NCBI RefSeq assembly: GCF_001591405.1
Contig: NZ_BCUV01000003.1
Coordinates: 62,001 to 126,000 of the forward strand
Reading direction: 5' to 3'
DNA from: Janibacter terrae NBRC 107853
GTDB lineage: Bacteria > Actinomycetota > Actinomycetes > Actinomycetales > Dermatophilaceae
DNA: 64,000 bases
The position numbers were made by a program, and so were the translations under genes. This document shows, in pieces, positions 19,147 through 27,525 of the stretch (its first letter is position 1; the number at the start of each line of letters is the position of its first letter). The notes beneath the pieces were generated by a model. The model did not search any database, was not told the DNA's origin, and saw only the letters and a list, made by a program, of their open reading frames with translations.

Positions 19147-20507
19147 CAGCGCACCCGCTCTCCGACCCGACGACGGGTCACGAGGGTCGCGCCGGCGGCC
19201 GTGGCCGCAGCGCCGAGGCCGAGGGCCCACGCCGGCCAGCCGGCCGAGGGGGCGGTCACGCCGTCGGTCTGGACGACCGCGGGGATCTCCGGCTGCTGCG
19301 GGGCGGCGCCGGTGTCGGTGCCCGTACCGGTGCCGTCGCTGCCGCCGGTGCCGTCGGTGCCAGTGCCGTCGGTGCCAGTGCCGTCGGTGCCGGTGCCGTC
19401 GGTGCCAGTGCCGTCGGTGCCGTCGTCACCGGAACCGTCGGTGTCGTCGCCACCGGGAGCGGGGGTGTCGCAGCCGGTGTCCGGGGTGGCGGCGGCCTGC
19501 CCGGCCGAGGTCACGGTCGCGTACGACTGGTCGGTCAGGCCGAGCAGGGCCTGGGCGGTCGAGCGGGTGATGGTCCCGTCGGGGGCGGCGGAGGCCCCCT
19601 TCGCCACGGCGGCGTCGAAGTCGGCGCGGTTGTACGCGATGCCGCCGGCGAGGGCCGGGGTGGCGCAGTCGAAGGTCAGCGCGTCGACGTACCCGAGCGC
19701 GCTCGCCCGGGCGTCGTCACGACCGGCGAGCCGGAAGGCGACGGCCGCGAGGCCGGTGCTGTTGGAGTTGGCGCCCTCGGTCGTGGCGCCGCCGCCGACA
19801 CCGCCGTCGGAGCCCTGCCGGGACTCGAGGTAGTCCGCGGCCTCCTGCACGACGGCCTCCTGCCCCCCGACGACGTCGAGGGCCTGGACGGTGAGGGAGG
19901 TGGCGTCGGGGTCGGAGACGCAGCCGTCGGCGAACTCGAGGCTGAAGCCGCCGTCGTCGCACTGCTGCGACAGGAGGGTCTCGACCGAGGCCGTGGAGGG
20001 GGTGGCGCCCGCGCGCGTCAGGCCGATGACCCCGAAGGCCTGGCCGAGCGTGTTGGAGTAGTCGCCCCACTGGGACTGGTCGGAGAAGCGGCCGTCGGCG
20101 TCCTCGAGGGACTGCAGCTGGGCCACGAGGTCGACGCCACCGAGGGACCGCGGGTCGAGCCCACGGGCGCTGGCGAACGTGAGCAGCTTGGCGGTCGCGG
20201 CCGAGTAGACCTCGTCGCCGTACCCGTAGTACGTGCCTGCGTTGGCGACGACGTAGTCGGTCGCGGCGGCGGAGGCGTCCCCGCCGGAGCCCGCGGCGCT
20301 CATGCCGAGCACCCCGTCGATCGTCAGGCCGAGGTCGTCGAAGGTCTGCCCGCCGGACTCGACGGTCAGCCGGTCACCGCCGTCCGCCAGACGGTCGGCG
20401 AGGTAGGCGACGGAGTCCGCGGGTGCGGCCGCGCTCGCGGTGGGGGCGAGGGCGAGGCCGAGGGCGCCGACGGAGGCCGTGGTGGCGAGGGTGCGCAGGA
20501 GACGCAT
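19146..20507 (-). CDS. surface-anchored alpha-barrel repeat protein, intrinsic-factor N-domain-like
   Basis: This 453-residue protein has a signal peptide of about 27 residues, then prenyltransferase/terpene-cyclase-type alpha-alpha repeats with the recurring D-x-G-G-F/G-x-x-x-S/T pattern (CDDGGFSLEF, SDGGVGGGA). A linker of Gly-Thr-Asp repeats and a C-terminal membrane helix with RRR tail follow. The alpha6-alpha6 barrel is the N-terminal fold of intrinsic factor/transcobalamin. Together with the next gene it supplies both halves of that carrier. It is first in an operon behind a cobalamin riboswitch on the same strand. The ATG at 20507 has a weak ribosome site, as expected if translation is riboswitch-gated. 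Confidence 0.82.
   Translation of the reverse strand: MRLLRTLATTASVGALGLALAPTASAAAPADSVAYLADRLADGGDRLTVESGGQTFDDLGLTIDGVLGMSAAGSGGDASAAATDYVVANAGTYYGYGDEVYSAATAKLLTFASARGLDPRSLGGVDLVAQLQSLEDADGRFSDQSQWGDYSNTLGQAFGVIGLTRAGATPSTASVETLLSQQCDDGGFSLEFADGCVSDPDATSLTVQALDVVGGQEAVVQEAADYLESRQGSDGGVGGGATTEGANSNSTGLAAVAFRLAGRDDARASALGYVDALTFDCATPALAGGIAYNRADFDAAVAKGASAAPDGTITRSTAQALLGLTDQSYATVTSAGQAAATPDTGCDTPAPGGDDTDGSGDDGTDGTGTDGTGTDGTGTDGTGTDGTGGSDGTGTGTDTGAAPQQPEIPAVVQTDGVTAPSAGWPAWALGLGAAATAAGATLVTRRRVGERVR
19330..19425. repeat. in-gene 15-bp tandem repeat coding for Gly-Thr-Asp linker
   Basis: About six near-identical copies of a GTGCCGTCGGTGCCA-type unit encode a Gly/Thr/Asp-rich linker between the barrel and membrane anchor. 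Copy number is likely variable between strains by slippage, altering stalk length in 5-residue steps. Confidence 0.8.
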
Positions 20508-20524
20508 GGGAGCGTGCCTTTCGG

Positions 20525-20700
20525 GCTTGGGACGGTATGCCGTTGACCCGGGCGCGATGCGTCGGGCTCGACCCGCTGTCCACGGCGGGTGATGGCGGAG
20601 CCACACGTCGTCTCAGGTGCTCCGGCTCGCCACGAGGCTCACGGTTGCGGGACAGCGCCGGACTCGCACCGGCTTCCCCCGAGGGACGCTGGGGTGAGTC
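20525..20700 (-). ncRNA. cobalamin (AdoCbl-class) riboswitch
   Basis: Read on the minus strand, the leader contains GGGAAGCCGGTGCGAGTCC, then GGCGCTGTCCCGCAACCGTGA. These are the hallmark GAA...GGUG.AA.UCC and C.GUCCCGC.ACUGU-like core segments. The B12 box GAGCCGGAGCACCTGA follows at 20613-20630. The start codon of the first operon gene lies downstream at 20507. With no clear terminator hairpin between, control may be translational. Outer limits are approximate. Confidence 0.9.
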
Positions 20701-20721
20701 TACCCGCGCGCCGCAAGCCCT

Positions 20722-20727
20722 TACACT
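20722..20727 (+). promoter_or_regulatory. candidate -10 element for the ileS T-box transcript
   Basis: TACACT fits the actinobacterial TANNNT -10. A start near 20734 would place the whole T-box in the transcript. No convincing -35 is seen. Confidence 0.45.
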
Positions 20728-20733
20728 GGTCCC

Positions 20734-20989
20734 TGCAGGCGCCTGAGCCGTCATCACCGGCGAGCCTTCCGGAAGAACGGGACCACGACCCACGCGGGCC
20801 GCGCTCCTCACTAGACCCGGACGGGTGGTCACGTCACGACCGAAGGACCAAGAGCGGTCTGCTCCCGACGCGTGCGAAGGGGGTGGACAAGCGGGGTGGT
20901 ACCGCGGTGGCCGCAGTCGCATCAGACCCAGGCCGTCGTCCTCGTGGCACAGCCGAGACGACCACCCCGAGCACCCCGGAGCCGCCGCG
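20734..20989 (+). ncRNA. isoleucine T-box riboswitch (ultrashort stem I, translational type)
   Basis: The leader has the short stem I region GAGCCGTCATCACCGGCGAG, in which ATC is the likely Ile specifier, and the conserved CCGGAAGAACG segment. The T-box sequence GGGTGGTACCGCGG lies at 20894-20907. The segment GGGGTGGT in the T-box can instead pair with ACCACCCC at 20961-20968, next to the CCCGGAG ribosome site, forming a sequestrator. This matches the translational ileS T-boxes of Mycobacterium and Nocardia. Uncharged tRNA-Ile would free the ribosome site. Confidence 0.9.
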
Positions 20990-23900
20990 ATGACCTACCC
21001 CAAGGTCTCCACCACCGACGCGACCACCGTCGCCGCCTCCCCGAGCTTCCCCGAGATCGAGAAGCACGTCCTGAGCTACTGGGACGAGGACCAGACCTTC
21101 CAGGCCTCGATCGACGCGCGCGACCCGGGCGAGGACGGGGCCAACGAGTTCGTCTTCTACGACGGACCCCCCTTCGCCAACGGCCTGCCGCACTACGGGC
21201 ACCTGCTCACCGGCTACGTCAAGGACGTCGTCCCGCGCTACCAGACCATGCGCGGCAAGCGCGTCGAGCGCCGCTTCGGCTGGGACACGCACGGCCTGCC
21301 CGCCGAGCTCGAGGCGATGCGGCAGCTCGGGCTGAAGACGACCGACGAGATCCGCGAGCTCGGCATCGAGAAGTTCAACGCCGCCTGCCGCGAGTCGGTC
21401 CTGAAGTACACCGGGGAGTGGCGCGACTACGTGACCCGGCAGGCGCGCTGGGTCGACTTCGACAACGACTACAAGACCTTCAACCCCGGCTTCATGGAGT
21501 CGGTCATCTGGGCCTTCAAGTCGATGTACGACAAGGGCCTGGTCTACGAGGGCTTCCGCGTGCTGCCGTACTGCTGGCAGGACGAGACGCCGCTGTCCAA
21601 CCACGAGCTGCGCATGGACGACGACGTCTACCAGCAGCGCCAGGACCCGGCCGTCACCGTAGGTCTGCGGATGCACACGACCGGCGAGGACCCGGTGCTC
21701 GACGGTGCCCACCTGCTCGTGTGGACGACGACGCCGTGGACCCTGCCGAGCCACCTCGCCGTCATGGTGGGCACCGAGATCGACTACGTCGTCGTCGAGG
21801 CGCCGGTCCCCGGCGTCGAGGGGGAGGTCGCCAAGTACCTCCTCGCCGAGGCGCGCCTGGGCCACTACGCCCGTGAGCTCGGCGAGGAGCCGGTCGTGCT
21901 CGGTCGGTACACCGGCGGCCAGCTGCTCGGCCGCACCTACGAGCCGCCGTTCTCGTACTACTCCGGGCACGCCAACGCCTTCCGCGTCGTCGCTGCGGAC
22001 GACGCGGTGACGACGACCGACGGTTCCGGCCTGGTCCACACCGCCGGCGCCTTCGGTGAGGTCGACAAGGAGGTGACCGACCGCGAGGGCATCGAGGCGG
22101 TCATGCCCGTCGCCAAGGACGGCACCTTCACCGCGCCCGTGAGCCACTACGCCGGCCTGCTCGTCTTCGACGCCAACGGCCCGATCATCGACGCGCTCAA
22201 GGCGACCACCCGCGGCGAGCCCACCGACGCGGTCACGCCCGGCACGATCCTGCTGCGTCGGGAGTCCTACGAGCACTCCTACCCGCACTGCTGGCGTTGC
22301 CGCCAGCCGTTGATCTACAAGGGCGTCGAGTCCTGGTTCGTCGAGGTCACGGCGATCAAGGACCGGATGCTCGCCAACAACGAGCAGATCACCTGGGTGC
22401 CCGGGCACGTCAAGCACGGGCAGTTCGGCAAGTGGCTGGAGAACGCGCGCGACTGGTCGATCACCCGCAACCGCTTCTGGGGCAGCCCGGTGCCGGTGTG
22501 GAAGTCCGACGACCCCGCGTACCCGCGCATCGACGTCTACGGCTCCTTCGAGGAGATCGAGCGCGACTTCGGGCGGCTGCCGAGGGACCCGGAGAACCCG
22601 GACGTGCCGGACCTGCACCGCCCCTTCGTCGACGAGCTGACCCGCCCCAACCCGGACGACCCGACCGGCCGGAGCACGATGCGCCGCGTCGAGGACGTCC
22701 TCGACGTGTGGTTCGACTCCGGGTCGATGAGCTACGCGCAGGTGCACTACCCCTTCGAGAACGCGGAGTGGTTCGAGCACCACTTCCCGGGCGACTTCAT
22801 CGTGGAGTACATCGGCCAGACCCGCGGCTGGTTCTACACGCTGCACATCCTGGCCACCGCGCTCTTCGACCGGCCGGCCTTCTCCTCCGTCATCAGCCAC
22901 GGCATCGTCCTGGGCAACGACGGGCACAAGATGAGCAAGTCCCTGCGCAACTACCCGGACGTCTCCGAGGTCTTCGACCGCGACGGCGCCGACGCGATGC
23001 GCTGGTTCCTCATGAGCAGCCCGATCCTGCGCGGCGGCAACCTCGTCGTCACCGAGCAGGGCATCCGCGAGGGTGTGCGCCAGGTGCTCATCCCGCTGTG
23101 GAACAGCTACTCGTTCTTCACGCTCTACGCCAACGCGCTGGGCGGGGCCGACGGGTCCGGCTACGAGGCGAAGTGGTCGACGGCGTCGTCGGACCCGCTC
23201 GACCGCTACCTGCTGGCCAAGCTGCGCGAGTTCGTCGAGGACGCGACCGCCCGGATGGACGTCTACGACATCGCGGGTGCCTGCGACAGCACGCGGACCT
23301 TCACCGACGTGCTGACCAACTGGTACATCCGGCGCAGCCGCGAGCGGTTCTGGGCGACCGGTGCAGACCGGACGGACGCCGAGGCCGCCTGCGACACGCT
23401 CTACACGGCGCTCGAGGTGCTCTGCCGTGTCGCCGCCCCCCTTCTCCCGCTCACGACCGAGGAGATCTGGCGCGGTCTGACCGGGGAGCGCTCGGTGCAC
23501 CTCGCCGACTGGCCACAGGCGCAGGACCTGCCGGCCGACCACGAGCTCGTCGTCGCGATGGACACCGCGCGCGCGGTCTGCAGCTCGGCGAGCGGCCTGC
23601 GCAAGGCCAACAAGCTGCGCAACCGGCTGCCGCTGCGCGACCTCACGGTCGTCGTGCCCGAGGCCGCGCGGCTCACGGCCTTCGGCGCGATCGTCGCCGA
23701 CGAGGTCAACGTGCGCCAGGTGAGCCTGCTCGACATCACCGACCCGGCCGCGCAGGAGTTCGGCGTGAGCCAGCGACTCGCGGTCAACGCCCGCGCCGCC
23801 GGACCGCGCCTGGGCAAGCAGGTGCAGGTCGCGATCAAGGGTTCCAAGACCGGGGACTGGTCGGTCGCCGAGGACGGCACCGTCACCGCCGGCGGGATCG

Positions 23901-24307
23901 AGCTCGTCGAGGGCGAGTACACGCTCGAGACCGTCGCCGCCGATGACGAAGGGAGCCAGCGCGCCACCGCCATGCTCCCCGGGTCCGTTGGCGGGTTCAT
24001 CGTCCTCGACACCGAGGTCACCGACGAGCTCGCTGCCGAGGGCCTGGCCCGCGACGTCGTCCGGGCCGTGCAGGACGCCCGCAAGCAGGCCGGTCTGGAG
24101 GTCTCGGACCGGATCAGCCTGACGATCACCGGCTCGCAGCCGGTGTGGGAGGCGACGGTCGCCCACCAGGGGCTCATCGTCGACGAGACCCTGGCGGGCC
24201 AGTTCGGCTCGGCGCCGAACCTCGAGGCGCTGCCGCTGGGCGATGGCGTCGTCGAGACCGAGCTCTCGGGCAACGAGAGGGTGCGGGTCAAGGTCACCCG
24301 CCTGTGA
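20990..24307 (+). CDS. ileS: isoleucyl-tRNA synthetase
   Basis: This 1105-residue class Ia synthetase is of the long, eukaryote-like type. The HIGH motif appears as PHYGH (residues about 64-68), the CP1 editing domain includes [17 protein letters not shown], and KMSKS appears as HKMSKSLRN. It has an extended C-terminal region with anticodon-binding and beta-rich domains. The long type is the one often linked with mupirocin resistance in other bacteria; no phenotype is claimed here. The ATG at 20990 follows GGAG and the T-box sequestrator. It contains in-frame GAA at an embedded CGAAGGGA motif near 23946. It is followed after 7 bases by lrgA. Confidence 0.96.
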   Translation: MTYPKVSTTDATTVAASPSFPEIEKHVLSYWDEDQTFQASIDARDPGEDGANEFVFYDGPPFANGLPHYGHLLTGYVKDVVPRYQTMRGKRVERRFGWDTHGLPAELEAMRQLGLKTTDEIRELGIEKFNAACRESVLKYTGEWRDYVTRQARWVDFDNDYKTFNPGFMESVIWAFKSMYDKGLVYEGFRVLPYCWQDETPLSNHELRMDDDVYQQRQDPAVTVGLRMHTTGEDPVLDGAHLLVWTTTPWTLPSHLAVMVGTEIDYVVVEAPVPGVEGEVAKYLLAEARLGHYARELGEEPVVLGRYTGGQLLGRTYEPPFSYYSGHANAFRVVAADDAVTTTDGSGLVHTAGAFGEVDKEVTDREGIEAVMPVAKDGTFTAPVSHYAGLLVFDANGPIIDALKATTRGEPTDAVTPGTILLRRESYEHSYPHCWRCRQPLIYKGVESWFVEVTAIKDRMLANNEQITWVPGHVKHGQFGKWLENARDWSITRNRFWGSPVPVWKSDDPAYPRIDVYGSFEEIERDFGRLPRDPENPDVPDLHRPFVDELTRPNPDDPTGRSTMRRVEDVLDVWFDSGSMSYAQVHYPFENAEWFEHHFPGDFIVEYIGQTRGWFYTLHILATALFDRPAFSSVISHGIVLGNDGHKMSKSLRNYPDVSEVFDRDGADAMRWFLMSSPILRGGNLVVTEQGIREGVRQVLIPLWNSYSFFTLYANALGGADGSGYEAKWSTASSDPLDRYLLAKLREFVEDATARMDVYDIAGACDSTRTFTDVLTNWYIRRSRERFWATGADRTDAEAACDTLYTALEVLCRVAAPLLPLTTEEIWRGLTGERSVHLADWPQAQDLPADHELVVAMDTARAVCSSASGLRKANKLRNRLPLRDLTVVVPEAARLTAFGAIVADEVNVRQVSLLDITDPAAQEFGVSQRLAVNARAAGPRLGKQVQVAIKGSKTGDWSVAEDGTVTAGGIELVEGEYTLETVAADDEGSQRATAMLPGSVGGFIVLDTEVTDELAAEGLARDVVRAVQDARKQAGLEVSDRISLTITGSQPVWEATVAHQGLIVDETLAGQFGSAPNLEALPLGDGVVETELSGNERVRVKVTRL

Positions 24308-24314
24308 GGCCCCG

Positions 24315-24674
24315 ATGATCAACGGCATCCTCTGGGTGCTCGGGTGCCAGCTGGTGGGCGAGGTCCTCGTCCGCGCGCTCGGCATCTCGATCCCCGGCCC
24401 GGTCGTGGGGATGGTGCTCCTCTTCGGGGTCCTCTCCCTGCGCCGGCCGGGGGAGACCTCGGGCACCCTGCGCTTCGCCGACGGGCTGCTGCGCCACCTC
24501 CAGCTCTTCTTCGTCCCGGTGACGGTCGGGATCATGGTCCACGCCTCCGAGATCGCCCGGCAGTGGCTGCCGATCGGCGGCGGTCTCGTGGTCTCGTGGG
24601 CCGCCGGCCTGGTCACCGTGGCGCTGCTCGCCTCGTGGCTCACGCGTCGTCGCGGGGAGGACGTCCATGGGTGA
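24315..24674 (+). CDS. lrgA: CidA/LrgA family membrane protein
   Basis: This 119-residue protein has about four hydrophobic helices (starting ILWVLGCQLVGEVLVRALG), with ISIPGPVVGMVLL, the family motif for LrgA/CidA holin-like proteins. These influence murein hydrolase export and, in several bacteria, pyruvate or small-organic-acid transport at the membrane. The ATG at 24315 lies 7 bases after ileS and the gene overlaps lrgB by 8 bases, so lrgAB is likely expressed as a unit, perhaps partly by read-through from ileS. Confidence 0.9.
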   Translation: MINGILWVLGCQLVGEVLVRALGISIPGPVVGMVLLFGVLSLRRPGETSGTLRFADGLLRHLQLFFVPVTVGIMVHASEIARQWLPIGGGLVVSWAAGLVTVALLASWLTRRRGEDVHG

Positions 24675-25371
24675 CGCCCTGGACTTCCTGCGTGACTCGC
24701 CGGTCACGTGGGTCTTCGTCACCCTGCTGGCCTACCGGGCGGGTCTGTGGCTGCGTGCCCGCACGCACGGGCACCCGCTCGCCCAGCCCGTGCTCGTCGC
24801 GGCCGGGCTCGTCATCGCCCTGCTCGCGCTGCTGGGCATCGACTACGACACGTACATGACCGGGGGGTCGCTGGTGCACCTCGTCCTCGGTCCCGCCACC
24901 GTGGCCCTCGCGGTGCCGCTGCACCGGCAGGCCCACCACCTGCGCGAGATGGCCGTGCCGCTCGCGGTCGCCCTGCCCGCCGGCGCGCTGGTCTCCATCG
25001 GCTCTGCGGTGCTCACCGTGCGCGCCCTGGGGGGCGGGGAGGCGCTGGCCAACACCATCGCCCCCAAGGCGGCGACCACACCCGTGGCCATCGCGATCGC
25101 CGACAGCATCGGTGGTGTGCCGGCGCTCGTCGCGGTCTTCACGATGTTCGCCGGGATGCTCGGTGCCGTCCTCGGTCCGTGGGCGCTCGACCGGATGGGC
25201 GTGCAGGACCGGCGGGTCCGCGGCCTGGCGATGGGTGCGGTCTCGCACGGCGTCGGCACCTCGCGCTCTCTGCACGACAGCATCGTCGAGGGTGCCTTCG
25301 CCGGGTTGGCCATGGGCCTGACCGCGCTGCTGACGAGCATCCTCGTGCCGGTCGTCGTCGCGCTGCTCTGA
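24667..25371 (+). CDS. lrgB: LrgB/CidB family membrane protein
   Basis: This 234-residue membrane protein has seven or more helices and the conserved block KAATTPVAIAIADSIGG, followed by AVSHGVGTSRSL, both diagnostic of LrgB/CidB. It acts with LrgA. The overlap of 8 bases with lrgA implies coupling. The gene ends immediately before a cluster of palindromic repeats and the IS481 element. Substrate is unassigned; pyruvate transport has been proposed for homologues. Confidence 0.92.
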   Translation: MGDALDFLRDSPVTWVFVTLLAYRAGLWLRARTHGHPLAQPVLVAAGLVIALLALLGIDYDTYMTGGSLVHLVLGPATVALAVPLHRQAHHLREMAVPLAVALPAGALVSIGSAVLTVRALGGGEALANTIAPKAATTPVAIAIADSIGGVPALVAVFTMFAGMLGAVLGPWALDRMGVQDRRVRGLAMGAVSHGVGTSRSLHDSIVEGAFAGLAMGLTALLTSILVPVVVALL

Positions 25372-25375
25372 CCCC

Positions 25376-25397
25376 TGCATTCCCCTGGGGCAATGCA
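25376..25397. repeat. intergenic palindromic repeat, copy 2
   Basis: TGCATTCCCCT/GGGGCAATGCA is a related but less symmetrical copy of the palindrome at 10612-10633. It starts 4 bases after the lrgB stop and may act as its terminator. Confidence 0.65.
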
Positions 25398-25417
25398 GAC
25401 GAGCGGTCGCCGACCTG

Positions 25418-25431
25418 CGCATTGCCCTAGG
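25418..25431. repeat. palindromic repeat copy 3, left half, with target duplication
   Basis: CGCATTGCCCTAGG is the left half of a perfect 22-base palindrome whose right half is at 26585-26598. The last six bases CCTAGG (25426-25431) are the left target duplication of the insertion element. Confidence 0.85.
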
Positions 25432-26464
25432 TGTAACTGGGCATGACCTTGGTGACACGGGTCTTGGCGCGGCTGGCTGGGGGTTGGTCCCCGATGGCGC
25501 TGTGTGGGCGATGGTAGTTGTAGTGGGTCACCCAGATCTGTAGCTGTCGTCGGCGGGCTTCTTCGGAGGGGTAGGCGTCGGCGTAGAGGACCTCGCGGGC
25601 CATGGTCTGCTGGTAGCGCTCGACCTTGCCGTTGTGCTTGGGCGTGTAGGGCTTGATCCGCTTGTGTTTCGAGGCGAAGGAGAGCACCGAGCGGGTGAAG
25701 TTCTTGGCGCGGTAACAGGACCCGTTGTCGGTGACGATGCGGGTGATGCGGGTGATGCCGTGCGCGGCGAAGAAGACCCGGGCGCGGGCCAGGAACGCGA
25801 TCGCGGTCGCGGCGCTCTCGTCGTCGTGGGCCTCGGTGTAGACCATCCGGGTGAAGCCGTCCACGGCCGAGTGCAGGTAGGTGTAGCCCACCTTGGCGCC
25901 GCGGTGGTGTCCTCGCAGGCCGCGGGCCCGGTCAGCGTCCGAGCCGCGGCCGTGGACGCGCCACCCGCCCCCGGGCGGGATGCGTCCGACCTTCTTCACG
26001 TCCAGGTGGATCATGTGCCCGGGGTAGCGCGCGATGATCTTGCCGGCGGGCTGCTGGCGCAGGGGCTGCCCGTCGACGTCCAGGTCCCGCAGCCGGTTCA
26101 AGCCCTCGCGGCGCAGGATCCGGGCGATGGTGCACACCGCCACATTCGTGCCCTCATCGGCCAGCGCCAGATGGATGCGCCGCGCGGACCACTTACGGCG
26201 CCGCAGCTCGATGATCCGCTCGACCACCGGTTCGGCAGTCGCGCTCGGGGAGCGTTGTGGCCGGCTGGAGCGGTCGTGCAGCCCTTCCTCGCCGTGCTCG
26301 CGGTAGCGGGCTACCCATTTGGACAGGCACTGGCGTGAGATCGCGGCCTCGGCTGCGACGTGCGCGATCGGCCGCGGGCCGGCCTCATCATTGGCCTGAC
26401 CCAGCACTCGCTCGATCAGACGTAGGCGACCACCAGGGGTCATCGGGGCATTAGCGTGGGACAC
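25427..26464 (-). CDS. IS481-family transposase (DDE)
   Basis: This 345-residue transposase has an N-terminal helix-turn-helix (VAAEAAISRQCLSKWVARYREHG) and a DDE catalytic core: Asp in HLDVKKVG, Asp in IVTDNGSCYRAK and Glu in KHNGKVERYQQ. The frame is intact, so the element may be active. Its TAG stop codon (25427-25429) lies outside the element proper, inside the CCTAGG target duplication. An insertion at a CTAG site therefore supplies the stop. Base composition is close to the neighbours, though GCG/CGG runs are fewer. Confidence 0.95.
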   Translation of the reverse strand: MSHANAPMTPGGRLRLIERVLGQANDEAGPRPIAHVAAEAAISRQCLSKWVARYREHGEEGLHDRSSRPQRSPSATAEPVVERIIELRRRKWSARRIHLALADEGTNVAVCTIARILRREGLNRLRDLDVDGQPLRQQPAGKIIARYPGHMIHLDVKKVGRIPPGGGWRVHGRGSDADRARGLRGHHRGAKVGYTYLHSAVDGFTRMVYTEAHDDESAATAIAFLARARVFFAAHGITRITRIVTDNGSCYRAKNFTRSVLSFASKHKRIKPYTPKHNGKVERYQQTMAREVLYADAYPSEEARRRQLQIWVTHYNYHRPHSAIGDQPPASRAKTRVTKVMPSYT

Positions 26465-26584
26465 AGGGCAGGTTCCTTTGGCTGGCTCGTGATGAACGGC
26501 TTTGACACCCTCATCCTGTCGCCACGGGGACCTGCCCGCCCTGTTACGCCCCTCCTCGTGTCACCAACCTCATGCCCCGCAACA
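25432..26584. mobile_element. IS481-family insertion sequence, 1153 bp, 6-bp target duplication
   Basis: The termini are TGT...ACA with imperfect 25-bp inverted repeats. The left end TGTAACTGGGCATGACC matches the right end, read inward as TGTTGCGGGGCATGAGG, and both continue TTGGTGAC. It is flanked by the direct repeat CCTAGG, fitting the NCTAGN target preference of IS481. The target was the centre of a perfect palindrome. The transposase is the only gene. Confidence 0.93.
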
Positions 26585-26598
26585 CCTAGGGCAATGCG
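26585..26598. repeat. palindromic repeat copy 3, right half, with target duplication
   Basis: CCTAGGGCAATGCG is the right half of the interrupted palindrome. The first six bases are the right target duplication. Removing the element and one CCTAGG restores a perfect 22-base palindrome. Confidence 0.85.
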
Positions 26599-26644
26599 GA
26601 CGAAGGGGGGAGGTCGCCCGCGCGGGCGACCTCCCCCTTCGTCC
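26598..26644. terminator. long hairpin terminator carrying paired CGAAGGGG motifs
   Basis: The arms GGACGAAG..., then AGGTCGCCC, pair with GGGCGACCT and CTTCGTCC around a GCGC loop, with one extra G bulged. The hairpin lies 7 bases after the stop of the minus-strand SRPBCC gene. Both arms carry the dispersed octamer in inverted orientation. Confidence 0.85.
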
Positions 26645-26651
26645 GCCCGGG

Positions 26652-27158
26652 TCAGAGGGCCTCGGCCTGCCGCTGCCAGACCTGCTCCTCCATCGGCCGG
26701 CCGGTCTCGAGCACCGACTTGATGCCGGAGAGGACCCACGGCCAGCCGCCACCGCCGGCGCCCGACGGGTCGGGGTTGCCGGCGACCTGGCTCGCCGTCT
26801 GCGGTCGACCGGTGAGGTCGTGGGTCAGGGTGAGGCGGGTGGCGCCGTCGGCGGTGGCCTCGATGTCCCACGTGACGGTGCCCGGCTCCTCGTCCTGGAT
26901 CCAGGTCGGTGCCCAGGTCTGCACGAGGCGACGCGGCGGGTCGGCCTCGAGGACCTCGCCGGTGACGACGACCTCGGGCATGCCCATGGACCTCATCTCC
27001 TCGCTCGCCCGGTGCTCGTAGTGGCCGCCGGGGGTCAGGTCGTAGGAGACGTCGCCGGTGTACCCGTAGAGACGGCTGAACTCGGGGGTGGTGATCGCCT
27101 CCCACACGCGCTCCGGGGTGGCGTTGATGAAGATGCGGTGGATCTGGATGTCGCTCAT
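26652..27158 (-). CDS. SRPBCC (AHSA1-like) domain protein
   Basis: This 168-residue protein starts IFINATPERVWEAITTPEF, the typical opening of the AHSA1/START-like SRPBCC hydrophobic-pocket fold. The closing helix SGIKSVLETGRPMEEQVWQ is also typical. Such proteins paired with an ArsR regulator are common in actinobacteria and are thought to bind small hydrophobic ligands or act as stress-related enzymes; the ligand is unknown. The ATG at 27158 overlaps the ArsR stop by 4 bases (ATGA), so the two are one operon. Confidence 0.88.
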   Translation of the reverse strand: MSDIQIHRIFINATPERVWEAITTPEFSRLYGYTGDVSYDLTPGGHYEHRASEEMRSMGMPEVVVTGEVLEADPPRRLVQTWAPTWIQDEEPGTVTWDIEATADGATRLTLTHDLTGRPQTASQVAGNPDPSGAGGGGWPWVLSGIKSVLETGRPMEEQVWQRQAEAL

Positions 27159-27493
27159 GACTGGTCCCTGTCCTTTTCCAAGACACGTTTGAGGTCGAGC
27201 AGCGCGGAGGCCCGCGCGGCCGTGTACTTGTCGATCCAGCGGTCGTGGATCGCCCGGATCGGGACGGCGTTGAGGAAGTGCAGCTTGCTCCGCCCCTGCT
27301 TGCGGGTGACGACGAGATCCGCTTCCTCGAGCAGCCGCAGGTGCTTGGCCACCCCGAACCTCGTCATCTCCCAGCGCTCCCGCACGACCTCCTCGAGCTC
27401 GGACTGGGTGCGCCCGTCCTGCTCGTGGAGCGCGTCCAGCAGGGCCCGGCGGACGGGGTCCGCCAGGGCCTTGAAGACGAGGTCGTCGGTCAC
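27155..27493 (-). CDS. ArsR-family transcriptional regulator
   Basis: This 112-residue winged-helix regulator starts LVFKALADPVRRALLDALHEQDGRTQSELEEVV, with recognition helix region RFGVAKHLRLLEEADLVVTRKQGRSKLHFLN. No Cys pair is visible, so it is of the non-metal SRPBCC-linked subgroup. The GTG at 27493 lies 12 bases from a perfect palindrome at 27506-27525, its likely operator. It probably represses itself and the SRPBCC gene. Confidence 0.9.
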   Translation of the reverse strand: MTDDLVFKALADPVRRALLDALHEQDGRTQSELEEVVRERWEMTRFGVAKHLRLLEEADLVVTRKQGRSKLHFLNAVPIRAIHDRWIDKYTAARASALLDLKRVLEKDRDQS

Positions 27494-27505
27494 CCCACCG
27501 AGGAT

Positions 27506-27525
27506 AGGTGACTATTTAGTCACCT
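27506..27525. promoter_or_regulatory. ArsR-type operator palindrome
   Basis: AGGTGACTA-TT-TAGTCACCT has 9-bp perfect arms directly upstream of the arsR start. It also overlaps the stop codon of the converging-in-sequence upstream ABC ATPase gene (stop at 27520-27522), so regulator binding sits at the end of the siderophore operon. Confidence 0.75.

Noticed and set aside
19330-19425. Possible CRISPR-like or minisatellite array
   Set aside because: Units are contiguous, in frame and encode a Gly-Thr-Asp linker. There are no spacers and no cas genes.
20834-24643. Very long open frame antisense to ileS
   Set aside because: It runs opposite a clear synthetase with T-box and ribosome site. Its protein is Val/Asp/Arg-rich without motifs, as expected of third-position GC shadows.
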